Below, one piece after another: positions 51,122 to 60,870 of a stretch of 64,000 nucleotides of DNA. The position numbers were made by a program, and so were the translations under genes. The notes under the pieces were generated by a model. The model did no database searches. It was given only the letters and a program-made list of their open reading frames with translations, and was not told the DNA's origin. The first letter of the stretch is position 1, and every line of letters begins with the position of its first letter. This DNA comes from Streptomyces sp. NRRL F-2580 (lineage in GTDB: Bacteria > Actinomycetota > Actinomycetes > Streptomycetales > Streptomycetaceae): positions 136,796 to 200,795 of the forward strand of contig NZ_JOIR01000007.1 of the NCBI RefSeq assembly GCF_000720115.1. The letters are read 5' to 3'.

Positions 51122-51918
51122 CGCAGCACACGATGTCCGCGGCGGGCTGGGTGGCCGTGGACTCCTGGACGATGACCCGGCGCGAGCTCGCGCACTGGGC
51201 GCGGCAGCCGGTGCAGATGGTCGTCGGGCTCGTCTTCCCCGTGATGCTGCTGCTGATGTTCGGCTTCCTGGTCGGCGGCGGACGCGGGATCGACGGCGGG
51301 TACGTCGAGTTCCTCGTGCCCGGCATGTTCGCGCTGACCATGGCCTTCGGGCTGGAGGCGACGATGACGGCGGTCACCCAGGACCTGGGCAAGGGGGTGA
51401 TCGACCGCTTCCGTGCCATGCCGATGTCCTCCGCGGCGGTACTGGTCGGCCGCAGCGCGGCGGACATGCTCCAGTCGGCCGTGGGGCTCGCGGTCCTGGC
51501 GGGCGTCGGCCTGCTGCTCGGCTGGCGCTGGCACGGCTCCCCGGCGGCCGCGCTGCCGGCCTTCGTCCTGCTCCTGCTGCTGCGCTTCGCGATGCTGTGG
51601 ATCGGGATCTTCCTGGGCATGGTCGCGGGCCGGCCCGAGATGGTGCAGGCGGTGCAGATCCTGGTGTGGCCGGTGGGCTTCCTCTCCAACGCCTTCGCCA
51701 CGCCGGAGGCCATGCCGCGCTGGCTGGGGACGGTGGTGGAATGGCACCCGATGTCGGCGACGGCCACGGCCGTGCGCGACCTGTTCGGCAACCCGGCGGC
51801 GGCCTCCCCGTCCTGGGCCTCCGACCATGCCGCCCTGCTCGCCGTCGGCTGGCCGGTCCTGCTGCTGGCGGTCTTCTTCCCGCTGGCGGTGGCGAGGTTC
51901 CGCGGCCTGAGCCGGTAG
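51118..51918 (+). CDS. ABC-2 type permease, DrrB type
   Basis: 266 residues, six hydrophobic segments beginning [20 protein letters not shown]. The conserved ABC-2 stretch [18 protein letters not shown] precedes the middle helices and [21 protein letters not shown] follows. ATG 51118 overlaps the DrrA-like stop. It forms the membrane part of the exporter controlled by the PadR regulator. Confidence 0.92.
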   Translation: MTQHTMSAAGWVAVDSWTMTRRELAHWARQPVQMVVGLVFPVMLLLMFGFLVGGGRGIDGGYVEFLVPGMFALTMAFGLEATMTAVTQDLGKGVIDRFRAMPMSSAAVLVGRSAADMLQSAVGLAVLAGVGLLLGWRWHGSPAAALPAFVLLLLLRFAMLWIGIFLGMVAGRPEMVQAVQILVWPVGFLSNAFATPEAMPRWLGTVVEWHPMSATATAVRDLFGNPAAASPSWASDHAALLAVGWPVLLLAVFFPLAVARFRGLSR

Positions 51919-51933
51919 GCCCGGGGCGGGGAC

Positions 51934-51955
51934 TTGCACCTCACGCCACGTGAGG
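51934..51955 (+). promoter_or_regulatory. tipA promoter/operator (ptipA type)
   Basis: TTGCAC (51934-51939) merges with the inverted repeat CCTCACG (51939-51945), CCA, CGTGAGG (51949-51955). This matches the known thiostrepton-induced ptipA region from memory, with one change in the spacer. TipAL binds here and activates when carrying a thiopeptide. Confidence 0.85.
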
Positions 51956-52000
51956 GACCACAGTGAAGGGCGTACCCAACCAGAGGAGGGGGACGGGACG

Positions 52001-52759
52001 ATGGGCTACTCCGTGGGCCAGGTCGCCGGATTCGCCGGAGTGACGGTGCGCACCCTGCACCACTACGACGAGATCGGTCTGCTCTCCCCGAGCGGCCGCA
52101 GCCACGCGGGTCACCGGCGGTACGACGACGCCGACCTGGACCGGCTGCAGCGGATCCTGTTCTACCGGGAGCTCGGCTTCCCCCTCGACGAGGTCGCGGT
52201 CCTGCTGGACGACCCGGAATCGGATCCGCGGGAGCATCTGCGCCGGCAGTACGCCCTGCTGACCGACCGGATCGCCCGGCTCCAGCAGATGGCCAAGGCC
52301 GTTGAGCACGCCATGGAGGCGAAGAAGATGGGCATCAACCTCACGCCCGAGGAGCGGTTCGAGGTCTTCGGGGACAAGGACCCCGAGCAGTACGCGCAGG
52401 AGGCGGAGCAGCGCTGGGGCGGCACCGACGCCTACGCGGAGTCGCAGCGGCGGGTCGCCACCTACACGAAGGAGGACTGGCGGCGGATCCAGGACGAGGT
52501 CGCCGAGTGGGGCGCGCGCTACGCCGCTCTGATGGACGCCGGCGAGTCCGCCGACGGTGAGGCGGCGATGGACCTGGCCGAGGAGCACCGCCGGCACATC
52601 AGCACCTGGTACTACGACTGCTCGTACGAGATCCACACGGGCCTGGGGGAGATGTACGTGGCGGACGAGCGGTTCAAGGAGTATTACGACTCCATGAAGC
52701 CGGGCCTCGCCGAGCACCTGCGGGAAGCGATCCTGGCGAACGCGGTGCGCAAGGTGTAA
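52001..52759 (+). CDS. tipA: Thiopeptide-responsive MerR regulator TipAL (with internal TipAS start)
   Basis: 252 residues. The MerR DNA-binding domain is at about 2-70 (YSVGQVAGFAGVTVRTLHHYDEIGLLSPSG), then a coiled coil to about 108, and the TipAS ligand domain from Met110. An internal ribosome site, GGAGG at 52315-52319, stands eight bases before ATG 52328, so the free ligand-binding TipAS can be made from the same mRNA, as in S. lividans. Cys207 in WYYDCSYEI is the only cysteine and should be the residue that bonds the thiopeptide. ATG 52001 follows GAGGAGGGGGAC. Confidence 0.95.
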   Translation: MGYSVGQVAGFAGVTVRTLHHYDEIGLLSPSGRSHAGHRRYDDADLDRLQRILFYRELGFPLDEVAVLLDDPESDPREHLRRQYALLTDRIARLQQMAKAVEHAMEAKKMGINLTPEERFEVFGDKDPEQYAQEAEQRWGGTDAYAESQRRVATYTKEDWRRIQDEVAEWGARYAALMDAGESADGEAAMDLAEEHRRHISTWYYDCSYEIHTGLGEMYVADERFKEYYDSMKPGLAEHLREAILANAVRKV

Positions 52760-52777
52760 GCGGAACGTCACGCATCC

Positions 52778-52811
52778 GACCCCCTCCGGTAGCTGGAACC
52801 GGGAGGGGGTC
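52778..52811 (+). terminator. Terminator of tipA
   Basis: GACCCCCTCCGGT pairs with the segment ending GGGAGGGGGTC (with a small asymmetry) around a short loop, 19 bases after the stop. Confidence 0.8.
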
Positions 52812-52901
52812 GTGTGCGTTGATAATTGAAACCGCCTTTACCCTGCCCGCAACAGCCTGCTGCCCCCGGCACGCCCCCCGATCCAGGAGAGTCCGGAACC
52901 C

Positions 52902-53612
52902 GTGTACACGATTGCGCTCGGCCCTGAGTGGCTGTCCCCGGACTACCTGATCTCGCACTTCGGCCTGATCGGCATCCTGGTCATCGTCTTCGCCGAGTCG
53001 GGACTCTTCGCGTTCCTGCCCGGCGACTCCCTGCTGTTCACGGCGGGCCTGCTGGTCGCGGACGGGCAGTACATCAAGCAGCCGCTGTGGCTGGTCTGCA
53101 CCCTGATCGTGGCCGCCGCGATCCTCGGTGACCAGGTCGGCTACATGATCGGCAAGTTCTTCGGGCCGAAGATCTTCAACCGGCCGAAGTCCAAGCTCTT
53201 CAAGCGGGAGAACCTCGACAAGGCGCACGAGTTCATGGACCGGCACGGCCCGAAGGCCATCGTGCTCGCCCGCTTCGTGCCGATTATCCGTACCTTCGCC
53301 CCGATGGTCGCCGGCGCCGGCTCGATGAAGTACCGCACCTTCCTGACGTACAACGTCATCGGCGGCATCGGCTGGGGCGCGGGCGTCACGATGGCGGGGT
53401 ACTGGCTCGGCCAGATCGAGTTCATCAAGACGAACGTCGAGCCGATCCTGGTGGCCATCGTCCTCATCTCGGTCATCCCGGTGATCTTCGAGGTGCTCAA
53501 GGCCCGCAAGGAGAACAAGGCGAACGGCGCCGAGGCGCAGCCCGAGGTCGCCGCCGTCGACGGCTCTGGCCCCCAGACCCCGGGCACCCGCGGCCGCCAC
53601 GCGAAGCGCTAG
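52902..53612 (+). CDS. DedA-family (SNARE-associated) membrane protein
   Basis: 236 residues with about five hydrophobic segments. Typical DedA features are FAESGLFAFLPGDSLLFTAGLL, GDQVGYMIGKFFG and RFVPIIRTFAPMVAGAGSMKYRTFLTYNVIGG, including the conserved E, D and R residues of the flippase core. The C-terminal tail is charged and disordered. Family members move lipid carriers or phospholipids across the inner membrane. A GTG start follows AGGAGAG. The gene stands alone between terminators. Confidence 0.92.
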   Translation: MYTIALGPEWLSPDYLISHFGLIGILVIVFAESGLFAFLPGDSLLFTAGLLVADGQYIKQPLWLVCTLIVAAAILGDQVGYMIGKFFGPKIFNRPKSKLFKRENLDKAHEFMDRHGPKAIVLARFVPIIRTFAPMVAGAGSMKYRTFLTYNVIGGIGWGAGVTMAGYWLGQIEFIKTNVEPILVAIVLISVIPVIFEVLKARKENKANGAEAQPEVAAVDGSGPQTPGTRGRHAKR

Positions 53613-53637
53613 CCGCTTCAGCGCCGCCGCCCTGTTC

Positions 53638-53708
53638 AGCCCCTCCGGCGTTCGAGGAGGGGGCCCCGGACGGAGTCTGGGGGAGGGTCCGGGGCGGAGC
53701 CCCGATCG
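53638..53708 (+). repeat. Intergenic palindromic repeat, copy 3 (diverged)
   Basis: Begins CAGCCCCTCCGGCGTTCGAGG and continues with GGGGGCCCCGGA and GTCCGGGGCGGAGCCCC, the same plan as the copies at 22179 and 41391. It lies between the convergent DedA and ThrE-like genes. Confidence 0.65.
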
Positions 53709-53749
53709 GTGAGCCGCGCGAGGGACATCGCATCAGCCACCCCGTACGG

Positions 53750-55390
53750 CTAGAAGCCTCGGGTCCGCTTCGCCGCACGGCGCTTCGCGGCGCTCGCGGC
53801 CCCCGGGATCCGCATGAACAGCCGGGACGTCTCCGACCCCAGGTTGACCCCGATGGCGATGGCCAGCGCGATGGCCGCCGCGTTCACCAGGGAGGCCAGA
53901 CCCTCGTTCAGCCGGTTCTCGGCGATCAGCAGCAGCCCGTAGTACGTCGCCGAGCCGGGCAGCAGCGGGCCGATGGCGGCCGTCACGTACGGCAGGGCGG
54001 AGGCGAAGCGGTAGCGGGAGAAGAGCTGCCCGAAGAGGCCCACCAGCCCGGCGGCGATGGCGGTGGACGGCACGGGCGGGATGTGGCCGGCGTAGTGCAG
54101 GGCGCCGAAGGTGACCCAGGCGACCCCGCCGTTGAGGGTCACGATCAGCACGGTGGAACGCTCCTGCTGGAGCAGGATCGCGAAGGTGAAGACCAGCACC
54201 ATCGAAGCCGCGATCTGGATCAGCGGCCGCTGCTGGATCTCCAGGACCTCCTCCGGCCGGGGGGAGGCGTCGAACTGCAGGCCGACGTACAGCACGACCA
54301 GCACGCCCATGATGATGCCGATGAAGAGGTACATGACCTCCAGCAGGCGGGCGGAGGCGGTGATGTAGAAGCCGGTCAGGCCGTCCTGCACGGCCGCGAC
54401 CAGGGCCCGCCCGGGCAGCAGCGCGAAGAGCCCGCCGGTGATCACCGCGGAGGCCTTGACGTCGATCGCCGTCATGTTCAGCGCCACCCCGATCGCGGCG
54501 GGCGGCATGGCCGCGACCACGAACTGGTAGAACTCCGGCAGCCCGCGGCCGGCGCACAGCCAGGCCAGCCGGTCGCCGAGGACCGCGCCGAGCGCCGCCG
54601 CGATGAACACCAGCACCCCGCCGCCGACCAGGGTGGAGGCGGCGCCGGCGAGCAGTCCGGCGGAGGCGGTGAGCATCCAGCCGGGGTACGGGTGCCGGTT
54701 GCGGCGGATCTCGGCGAGGCGCCGGTAGGCCTCCTCCAGCGAGACGTCGATCTCGGGGGCGCTGATGTCGTCCACCAGCCGGTAGACGGCCGAGAGTCGG
54801 TTGTAGTCGGTGCCGCGGCGGCGCACGGTCCGGTTCGCCGAGACCGGGTGGTCCACCAGCGAGGGCTGGTGGGTGATCGACAGCAGGGTGAAGGTGACGG
54901 TGGGCTCGCAGCGGTCCAGCCCGTAGGAGCGGGTCACCGCGAACATGGCCGCCTCCACGTCCTCGGCACCCTCGCCGCCCGCGAGCAGCAGCTCGCCGAT
55001 GCGCAGGGTCAGGTCGAGCACGCGGCCCACGGCGGGTCCGGACTCGCTCGGCCGGTGCACGAGATCCGGTACGGGCCGCACGTCGACCGGCATGCGCAGC
55101 ATCGTGCGCATGCGGTCCTGCCAGGGGGATTCCTTCAGCTGGACGACGTGGAAGTCCTGGCCTGGGGTGTAGGCGGGCGGGGAGTGCGCGGCGCTGTAGG
55201 TGGCCGGGGTGGCGAAGGCCGAACCCCCGGGCTCGGGCTGCACCGGCTCGGCGCCGGCCGGACGGGCGAACTCCGAGGTGGGCTGGTCCTCGTCGAGGGC
55301 GTCCGGCTCCATTCCGGGCGGCGGCGTGAAGGCGCTGTGCGCCTCGTCGGACTGGGGCTTCCTGTCCTCTGCCCCGTCGGCCTCCGCCAC
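53750..55390 (-). CDS. ThrE-type threonine/serine exporter family protein
   Basis: 546 residues. The long cytoplasmic N-terminus (about 1-200) contains DLTLRIGELLLAGGEGAEDVEAAMFAVTRSYG, the hallmark of ThrE/DUF1212 proteins. The rest contains about ten hydrophobic segments, including WMLTASAGLLAGAASTLVGGG and the DUF3815-like second half. It probably exports threonine, serine or dicarboxylates. The GTG start is on the minus strand. The C-terminus is basic (AAKRRAAKRTRG). Confidence 0.88.
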   Translation of the reverse strand: MAEADGAEDRKPQSDEAHSAFTPPPGMEPDALDEDQPTSEFARPAGAEPVQPEPGGSAFATPATYSAAHSPPAYTPGQDFHVVQLKESPWQDRMRTMLRMPVDVRPVPDLVHRPSESGPAVGRVLDLTLRIGELLLAGGEGAEDVEAAMFAVTRSYGLDRCEPTVTFTLLSITHQPSLVDHPVSANRTVRRRGTDYNRLSAVYRLVDDISAPEIDVSLEEAYRRLAEIRRNRHPYPGWMLTASAGLLAGAASTLVGGGVLVFIAAALGAVLGDRLAWLCAGRGLPEFYQFVVAAMPPAAIGVALNMTAIDVKASAVITGGLFALLPGRALVAAVQDGLTGFYITASARLLEVMYLFIGIIMGVLVVLYVGLQFDASPRPEEVLEIQQRPLIQIAASMVLVFTFAILLQQERSTVLIVTLNGGVAWVTFGALHYAGHIPPVPSTAIAAGLVGLFGQLFSRYRFASALPYVTAAIGPLLPGSATYYGLLLIAENRLNEGLASLVNAAAIALAIAIGVNLGSETSRLFMRIPGAASAAKRRAAKRTRGF

Positions 55391-55509
55391 GCGTCCTCCA
55401 GTCCGTGATCACCTGCCGTACCAGTATGCGGAACCGTTTGCTCCATGGCGAAGCCAGCCCGTTCCGTGCCGATGCCGTGCGGGTGCCGTGCGGGTGTGGC
55501 GCGAAAACG

Positions 55510-55550
55510 ACAGTGGGCGGCACCCCCATCGCGGGGGTGCCGCCCACTGT
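55510..55550 (-). terminator. Terminator of ppa
   Basis: ACAGTGGGCGGCACCCCC pairs perfectly with its complement around ATCGC. On the minus strand it is followed by CGTTTTCG, about 50 bases beyond the ppa stop. It insulates ppa from the ThrE-type gene. Confidence 0.88.
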
Positions 55551-55599
55551 CGAAGCCAAGGGGCCGGGGGATTCCCCCGACCCTGCTCACCGGCGGAGC

Positions 55600-56094
55600 C
55601 TAGTGGTGGCCACCCTGCGCCTCAAGGCGCTTGTACGAGGCCTCGATCTCGGCCTCGGCCTCGGTGCGACCGACCCAGTTCGCGCCCTCGACCGACTTGC
55701 CCGGCTCCAGGTCCTTGTAGACCTCGAAGAAGTGCTGGATCTCCAGGCGGTCGAACTCGGAGACGTGGTGGATGTCGCGCAGGTGCTCGACACGCGGGTC
55801 CGAGGCCGGCACGCAGAGCAGCTTGTCGTCGCCGCCCGCCTCGTCCGTCATGCGGAACATGCCGATGGCGCGGCACTTGATCAGGCAGCCGGGGAAGGTC
55901 GGCTCGTCCAGGATGACCAGCGCGTCCAGCGGGTCGCCGTCCTCGCCGAGGGTGTTCTCGACGAAGCCGTAGTCGGCCGGGTAGCTGGTCGAGGTGAAGA
56001 GGCGACGGTCCAGACGGATCCGGCCGGTCTCGTGGTCCACCTCGTACTTGTTCCGCGAACCCTTGGGGATCTCGATGGTGACGTCGAACTCCAC
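55600..56094 (-). CDS. ppa: Inorganic pyrophosphatase (soluble, family I)
   Basis: 164 residues. The active-site motif is [11 protein letters not shown], with further substrate residues in [26 protein letters not shown] and [11 protein letters not shown]. It hydrolyses PPi to phosphate in the cytoplasm to drive biosynthesis. I chose GTG 56094 because GGAGGAG lies six bases upstream; ATG codons at 56109 and 56121 would place that site inside the gene. The gene is divergent from the carboxypeptidase gene. His-rich ending GGHH. Confidence 0.95.
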   Translation of the reverse strand: MEFDVTIEIPKGSRNKYEVDHETGRIRLDRRLFTSTSYPADYGFVENTLGEDGDPLDALVILDEPTFPGCLIKCRAIGMFRMTDEAGGDDKLLCVPASDPRVEHLRDIHHVSEFDRLEIQHFFEVYKDLEPGKSVEGANWVGRTEAEAEIEASYKRLEAQGGHH

Positions 56095-56258
56095 GTCCTG
56101 CTCCTCCATGATCAGCTTCATTGCTTCGAGACTGCGTTTGATTCACCTGCGTGCGCGACCGCCCCGGCCCTGCCGGGTGGGGTGCCATGCTCGCGGCAAG
56201 ACGCAATGGTTAAGTGTCCCTCACGCATATGTGTGATCGCGAAAGGGGCTGGTCCGAG

Positions 56259-57713
56259 GTGCCATTGGTCAAGTCGTGGCAGCTCATCGCGGGTGCGGCC
56301 GTCGCCGGCCTCGCCCTGTCGGTGGCAGCGGTGGCCGCCGCCGGTCCGTGGGACTCCGGCCAGCGTAAGGCCGAGCGGGACAGAGCCGCCTCCTGGGGCC
56401 TCACGGGTGGCGCAGATCACGGCCGCGGGCCTGGCTCCGGGCTCCTGCCGCAGGCCGCCCCCAGCGCGCCGGGGGTGCTCGGCGCGATCGGCCCCGGCGT
56501 CCCGCAGGGGCAGGCGGCCGTCCCCGCCGCCTCCGGGAAGCTCGCCGCCGCGCTCAAGCCGCTGCTCGCCGACCCCGCGCTCGGCACCGTCCGTACCGCC
56601 TCCGTCGTCGACACCGCCACCGGGCAGGTCCTCTACGAGTCCGGGGCGCGGGACGCCATGACCCCCGCCTCCACCGTCAAGATCGTCACGGCTGCAGCCG
56701 CGCTGTCCGCGCTCGGGCCCGAGCACCGGATCAGGACCACCGTCGTGCCCGGAGCCGCTCCCGGACAGATCGTCCTGGTCGGCGGCGGCGACCCCTCCCT
56801 CACCGCGAAGAAGAAGAGACCCGCCGGATCCGGCGGCAGCCTCGTCGCGCTCGCCGCCGACACCGCGCAGGCCCTCAAGGCCGCCGGAACCGACACCGTG
56901 ACCCTCGGCTACGACGACAGCCTCTACACCGGCCCCGCCCGCCACCCGATCGGCGTCAACCCCAACATCGCGCTCGTGACCGCCCTGATGGCCGACGAGG
57001 GTCGCCCCGACGACTCCACGTCCGGGCCCGTGGACCGGACCGAGGACCCCTCCAAGGACGCCGCCCGCGCCTTCCGGACCCTGCTCACCGAGCGCGGCAT
57101 CAAGGTCACCGGCGAACCCGCCGAGGCGAAGGCCGCCGCCGGTGCGGGCGCCTCCGCCCAGCCGCTCGCCACCACCCTCTCCACCCCGGTGGCCGGGCTC
57201 GTCGAGCGGATGCTGACCAACAGCGACAACGACATCGCCGAGGCCCTCGCCCGCCAGACCGCCCTCGCCTCCGGGCAGCCCGCCAGCTTCGAAGGCGCCG
57301 AGAAGGCCGTCGCCGCCAAGCTCGCCGCCCTCGGGGTCGATAGCCCGGGCTCCCGCTTCGCCGACGGCAGCGGCCTGAGCCGCGCCGACAAGGTCAGCGC
57401 CGGCCTGCTGACCGGCCTCCTCGCCAAGGCCGCCGACCCGCAGCGCCCGGAGCTGCGGCCGGTCCTGACCGGACTGCCCGTCGCCGGCTTCACCGGGACC
57501 CTGCGCGGCCGCAACGCGGGCACCTCCCCGGCCGCGGGCCTCCTCCGGGCCAAGACCGGCACCCTGACCGGCGTGAACTCCCTCTCCGGGACCGTCGTCG
57601 ACTCCTCCGGCCGACTGCTCGCCTTCGCCTTCCTGACCGCGAACGCCCCCGGCCCCGAGGGCGCGGAGAAGGCCCTCGACAAGCTGGCCGCGGCCGTCGC
57701 GGCCACCTCGTAG
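56259..57713 (+). CDS. dacB: D-alanyl-D-alanine carboxypeptidase/endopeptidase, PBP4 (S13) family
   Basis: 484 residues with an N-terminal membrane/signal segment (LIAGAAVAGLALSVAAVAAAG). Catalytic motifs are S138-T-V-K141, S322-D-N324 in TNSDNDIAEAL, and K432-T-G in AKTGTLTGV, the spacing of class C low-mass PBPs. It trims stem peptides of peptidoglycan outside the membrane. GTG 56259 is preferred (GAAAGGGG upstream). Next to it lie the zinc-protease, tilS and hpt genes, the usual Streptomyces order. Confidence 0.93.
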   Translation: MPLVKSWQLIAGAAVAGLALSVAAVAAAGPWDSGQRKAERDRAASWGLTGGADHGRGPGSGLLPQAAPSAPGVLGAIGPGVPQGQAAVPAASGKLAAALKPLLADPALGTVRTASVVDTATGQVLYESGARDAMTPASTVKIVTAAAALSALGPEHRIRTTVVPGAAPGQIVLVGGGDPSLTAKKKRPAGSGGSLVALAADTAQALKAAGTDTVTLGYDDSLYTGPARHPIGVNPNIALVTALMADEGRPDDSTSGPVDRTEDPSKDAARAFRTLLTERGIKVTGEPAEAKAAAGAGASAQPLATTLSTPVAGLVERMLTNSDNDIAEALARQTALASGQPASFEGAEKAVAAKLAALGVDSPGSRFADGSGLSRADKVSAGLLTGLLAKAADPQRPELRPVLTGLPVAGFTGTLRGRNAGTSPAAGLLRAKTGTLTGVNSLSGTVVDSSGRLLAFAFLTANAPGPEGAEKALDKLAAAVAATS

Positions 57714-57773
57714 GTCCGTCCGGGCCGGGCCCGAGGGGGTCCGCAGGGCGCCCTGCCCACGTACGGTTGACGC

Positions 57774-58910
57774 ATGACGAGCATCAGTGGTGCGGAGATG
57801 GTCGACTGGAACCTCGCGGTGGCGACCGCGACCCGCTTGGTGCGTCCCGGGCCGGAGGTCACCCGGGACGAGGCACGGGCGGTCGTCGCGGAGCTGCGCG
57901 GGCACGCCAGGATTTCGGAACGACACGTGCGCGAGTTCACCAGGATGATCCCGGAAGGGTCCGCCGTCCCCGACACCCCCGTCCTGGTCGTCGACCGGGC
58001 CGGCTGGGTCAAGGCCAACGTCGCGGGGTTCCGCGAGCTGCTCCAGCCGCTCCTCGCCAAAATGCAGGACCGCCGCGCGGGCGCCCCCGGCGGAGCCGTG
58101 CTCGGCGTGGTCGGCGGCAAGGTCACCGGCGTCGAGCTGGGCATGCTGCTGAGCTTCCTGGCCTCCAGGGTCCTCGGCCAGTACGAGACCTTCGCCCCGG
58201 TCTCGCGCGACCTGCCGGCCTCGGCCTCGGGCGGCCGGCTTTTGCTCGTCGCCCCCAACATCGTGCACGTCGAGCGCGAGCTGGAGGTGAACCCGCACGA
58301 CTTCCGGCTGTGGGTCTGCCTGCACGAGGAGACGCACCGTACACAGTTCACGGCCGTCCCGTGGCTGCGGGACCACCTCGAAGGCGAAATCCAGACGTTC
58401 CTGGGCGCCACCGAGGTGGACCCGGCGACCGTGCTGGAGCGCATCCGGGAGGCCGCCCAGTCCTTCGTGGGAGCCCGCCCGGACGCCGAGCACGGCGACG
58501 AGGGCCGCTCCCTCGTCGAGCTCGTGCAGACCCCCGAGCAGCGCGAGATCCTGGGCCGCCTCACCGCCGTCATGTCCCTCCTGGAGGGCCACGCCGACTT
58601 CGTCATGGACGGCGTCGGCCCGCAGGTGGTGCCCTCGGTCGCCGAGATCCGCGAGAAGTTCCAGCAGCGCAGGGCCAGCGGGGCCGGCCGCCTCGACTCC
58701 GCCCTGCGCAAGCTCCTCGGCCTCGACGCCAAGCTGCGCCAGTACCGCGACGGGGAGCGCTTCGTGCGCGCCGTCGTCGACCAGGTCGGCATGGACGGCT
58801 TCAACCGGGTCTGGACCTCCCCGAACACATTGCCGACCAAAGCGGAGATCGCCAGGCCCGCCGAGTGGGTGACCCGGGTCCACCGCAAGGGGAGCGAACA
58901 GAGCGACTGA
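57774..58910 (+). CDS. Zinc-dependent metalloprotease (DUF2342, 'F420 biosynthesis-associated')
   Basis: 378 residues. H184-E-E-T-H188 in LHEETHRTQF is a zincin site, and GHADFVMDGVG lower down may supply the third ligand. The C-terminal helical part ends with KAEIARPAEWVTRVH. The family has been called 'coenzyme F420 biosynthesis associated', but no F420 genes are near, so that label is positional in other genomes. ATG 57774. Sixty bases separate it from dacB. The substrate is unknown. Confidence 0.87.
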   Translation: MTSISGAEMVDWNLAVATATRLVRPGPEVTRDEARAVVAELRGHARISERHVREFTRMIPEGSAVPDTPVLVVDRAGWVKANVAGFRELLQPLLAKMQDRRAGAPGGAVLGVVGGKVTGVELGMLLSFLASRVLGQYETFAPVSRDLPASASGGRLLLVAPNIVHVERELEVNPHDFRLWVCLHEETHRTQFTAVPWLRDHLEGEIQTFLGATEVDPATVLERIREAAQSFVGARPDAEHGDEGRSLVELVQTPEQREILGRLTAVMSLLEGHADFVMDGVGPQVVPSVAEIREKFQQRRASGAGRLDSALRKLLGLDAKLRQYRDGERFVRAVVDQVGMDGFNRVWTSPNTLPTKAEIARPAEWVTRVHRKGSEQSD

Positions 58911-58928
58911 GGGTGACTCAAGGGGCTC

Positions 58929-58985
58929 AGGCCTGTCCGTCACGTACGGGGTCCTTCACCCTCCCCATACGTGACGGACAGGCCT
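58929..58985. repeat. 18-bp perfect inverted repeat with 21-base loop
   Basis: AGGCCTGTCCGTCACGTA (58929-58946) and its exact complement at 58968-58985. It lies 19 bases after the metalloprotease stop. It may be a terminator, though the long AT-containing arms and absence of a T run are unusual. The rest of 58911-59209 shows no gene; the tilS promoter probably lies there. Confidence 0.8.
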
Positions 58986-59209
58986 AAACATGTCTCACTG
59001 GGGGAAGCAGCATCACCCGTCCGAGGGACCGTGGGCCGTGGAAGGGCGTGCGATGCTCGGGGAACGGCTCGGTTCTGTCACCATCGACGCACTCTGAGTG
59101 ACATCCCTGACTGACAGCCCCCGCCCCGCGGGGGTACCGAGTACCACCCCCAGCGCACCACACCCCCAAAGCCTCCGAGGCATCCGAACTCCATCGAAGG
59201 GCACCGGAC

Positions 59210-60244
59210 ATGGGTCCCCATCCTGCGGTCGCGGCGATACGCCTGGCGGTCCGCCGCGTACTCCACGACGTCCTCACCGACCTCACCGACACCCCCGCCG
59301 ACCCTCGCACCGCAGCGGGCACCCGGCCACTCGTCCTCGTCGCCTGCTCCGGCGGCGCCGACTCCATGGCGCTCGCCTCCGCACTCGCCTTCGAGGCCCC
59401 CAAACTCGGCATCCGGGCCGGCGGCATCACCGTCGACCACGGGCTCCAGGCCGGCTCCGACCTGCGCGCCGCCGAGGTCGTCACCCGCATGACCGCACTC
59501 CGCCTCGACCCGGTGGAGTCCGTCGCCGTGCGCGTCGGCCGTGACGGCGGGCCCGAGGCCGCCGCCCGCGATGCCCGCTACGGGGCCCTGGACGAGGCCG
59601 CAGACCGCCTCGGGGCCGTCGCCGTGCTCCTGGGGCACACCCGGGACGATCAAGCCGAAACCGTCCTGCTGGGCCTCGCCCGCGGCTCCGGGATCCGCTC
59701 GCTGTCCGGCATGGCCGAAAAGTCCGGAGGCCCCGGCCGCGGCCACCGCTACCGCCGCCCCTTCCTCCAGCTGGACCGGCAGACCGCCCGCAAGGCCTGC
59801 ATGGTCCAGTCCCTCGCCGTCTGGGACGACCCGCACAACATCGACCCCGCCTACACCCGCTCCCGCCTGCGCCACGAGGGACTGCCCGCCCTGGAGAAGG
59901 CGCTGGGCAAAGGGGTCGTCGAGGCGCTGGCCCGCACCGCCCAGCTCTCCCGCGACGACGCCGACGCCCTCGACGCCTGGGCCGCCGAGGCCGAGACCGG
60001 CGTACGGGACGCGGACGGCCGCCTGGAGTGCGCCAAGCTGTACGCCCTGCCCCCGGCCGTCCGCCGCCGGGTGCTGCGCAGGGCCGTGGTCGCCGCGGGC
60101 TCTCCCGCGGGCTCCCTCTTCGCCCGCCACATCGAGGAAGTCGACCGGCTCATCACCGGATGGCGCGGCCAGGGCGCCATCAACCTGCCCGGCCGGGTCG
60201 AGGCCCAGCGGCAGGGTGGCAGACTTGTCATCCGGCAGGGCTGA
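59210..60244 (+). CDS. tilS: tRNA(Ile) lysidine synthase
   Basis: 344 residues. The PP-loop ATP pyrophosphatase motif SGGADS is at 47-52, followed by [12 protein letters not shown] and [29 protein letters not shown], both diagnostic of TilS. It converts the wobble C of tRNA-Ile(CAU) to lysidine so that AUA is read as Ile; essential in most bacteria. ATG 59210. The C-terminal TilS domain is short, as in other actinobacteria. It is followed after 65 bases by hpt. Confidence 0.94.
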   Translation: MGPHPAVAAIRLAVRRVLHDVLTDLTDTPADPRTAAGTRPLVLVACSGGADSMALASALAFEAPKLGIRAGGITVDHGLQAGSDLRAAEVVTRMTALRLDPVESVAVRVGRDGGPEAAARDARYGALDEAADRLGAVAVLLGHTRDDQAETVLLGLARGSGIRSLSGMAEKSGGPGRGHRYRRPFLQLDRQTARKACMVQSLAVWDDPHNIDPAYTRSRLRHEGLPALEKALGKGVVEALARTAQLSRDDADALDAWAAEAETGVRDADGRLECAKLYALPPAVRRRVLRRAVVAAGSPAGSLFARHIEEVDRLITGWRGQGAINLPGRVEAQRQGGRLVIRQG

Positions 60245-60309
60245 TTGGTGCTGAAACACGGCTGAGTCCTCCGGGGACACCCCCGGAGCCCCGGCCGACA
60301 ACGAAAGTG

Positions 60310-60870
60310 ATGCGGGTGGACGAGAAGGACATGGGCAACGACCTCCAGTCGGTGCTCATCACCAAGGAAGAGATCGACGCGAAGCTGGCCGAGCTGGCTG
60401 CGAAGATCGACGCGGAGTACGCGGGCAAGGACCTGCTCATCGTCGGTGTGCTCAAGGGCGCCGTGATGGTGATGGCGGACCTGGCGCGCGCCTTGTCCAC
60501 CCCGCTCACCATGGACTGGATGGCGGTGTCCTCGTACGGCGCCGGGACCCAGTCCTCGGGTGTGGTCCGGATCCTCAAGGACCTGGACACCGACATCAAG
60601 GACAAGCACGTCCTGATCGTCGAGGACATCATCGACTCAGGTCTGACGCTGTCCTGGCTGCTGTCGAACCTGGGCTCCCGCCAGCCGGCCTCCCTCGAGG
60701 TCGTCACGCTGCTGCGCAAGCCCGAGGCCGCGAAGGTCGCGATCGACGTGAAGTGGGTCGGCTTCGACATCCCCAACGAGTTCGTGGTGGGCTACGGCCT
60801 CGACTACGCGGAGAAGTACCGCAACCTGCCGTTCGTCGGCACGCTCGCCCCGCACGTCTACGGCGGCTGA
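60310..60870 (+). CDS. hpt: Hypoxanthine phosphoribosyltransferase
   Basis: 186 residues. The PRPP-binding loop [14 protein letters not shown] and the flexible loop [10 protein letters not shown] are plain; [28 protein letters not shown] is the conserved purine-binding end. It salvages hypoxanthine and guanine to IMP and GMP in the cytosol. ATG 60310 is used; ATG 60331 (GAGAAGGAC upstream) is an alternative. The tilS-hpt-ftsH order is widespread in Gram-positives. Confidence 0.95.
   Translation: MRVDEKDMGNDLQSVLITKEEIDAKLAELAAKIDAEYAGKDLLIVGVLKGAVMVMADLARALSTPLTMDWMAVSSYGAGTQSSGVVRILKDLDTDIKDKHVLIVEDIIDSGLTLSWLLSNLGSRQPASLEVVTLLRKPEAAKVAIDVKWVGFDIPNEFVVGYGLDYAEKYRNLPFVGTLAPHVYGG

Noticed and set aside
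56118..58943. Open frame of about 940 codons on the minus strand opposite dacB and the metalloprotease
   Set aside because: Low-complexity Gly/Ala/Arg/Val composition; the plus-strand genes carry complete catalytic motifs.
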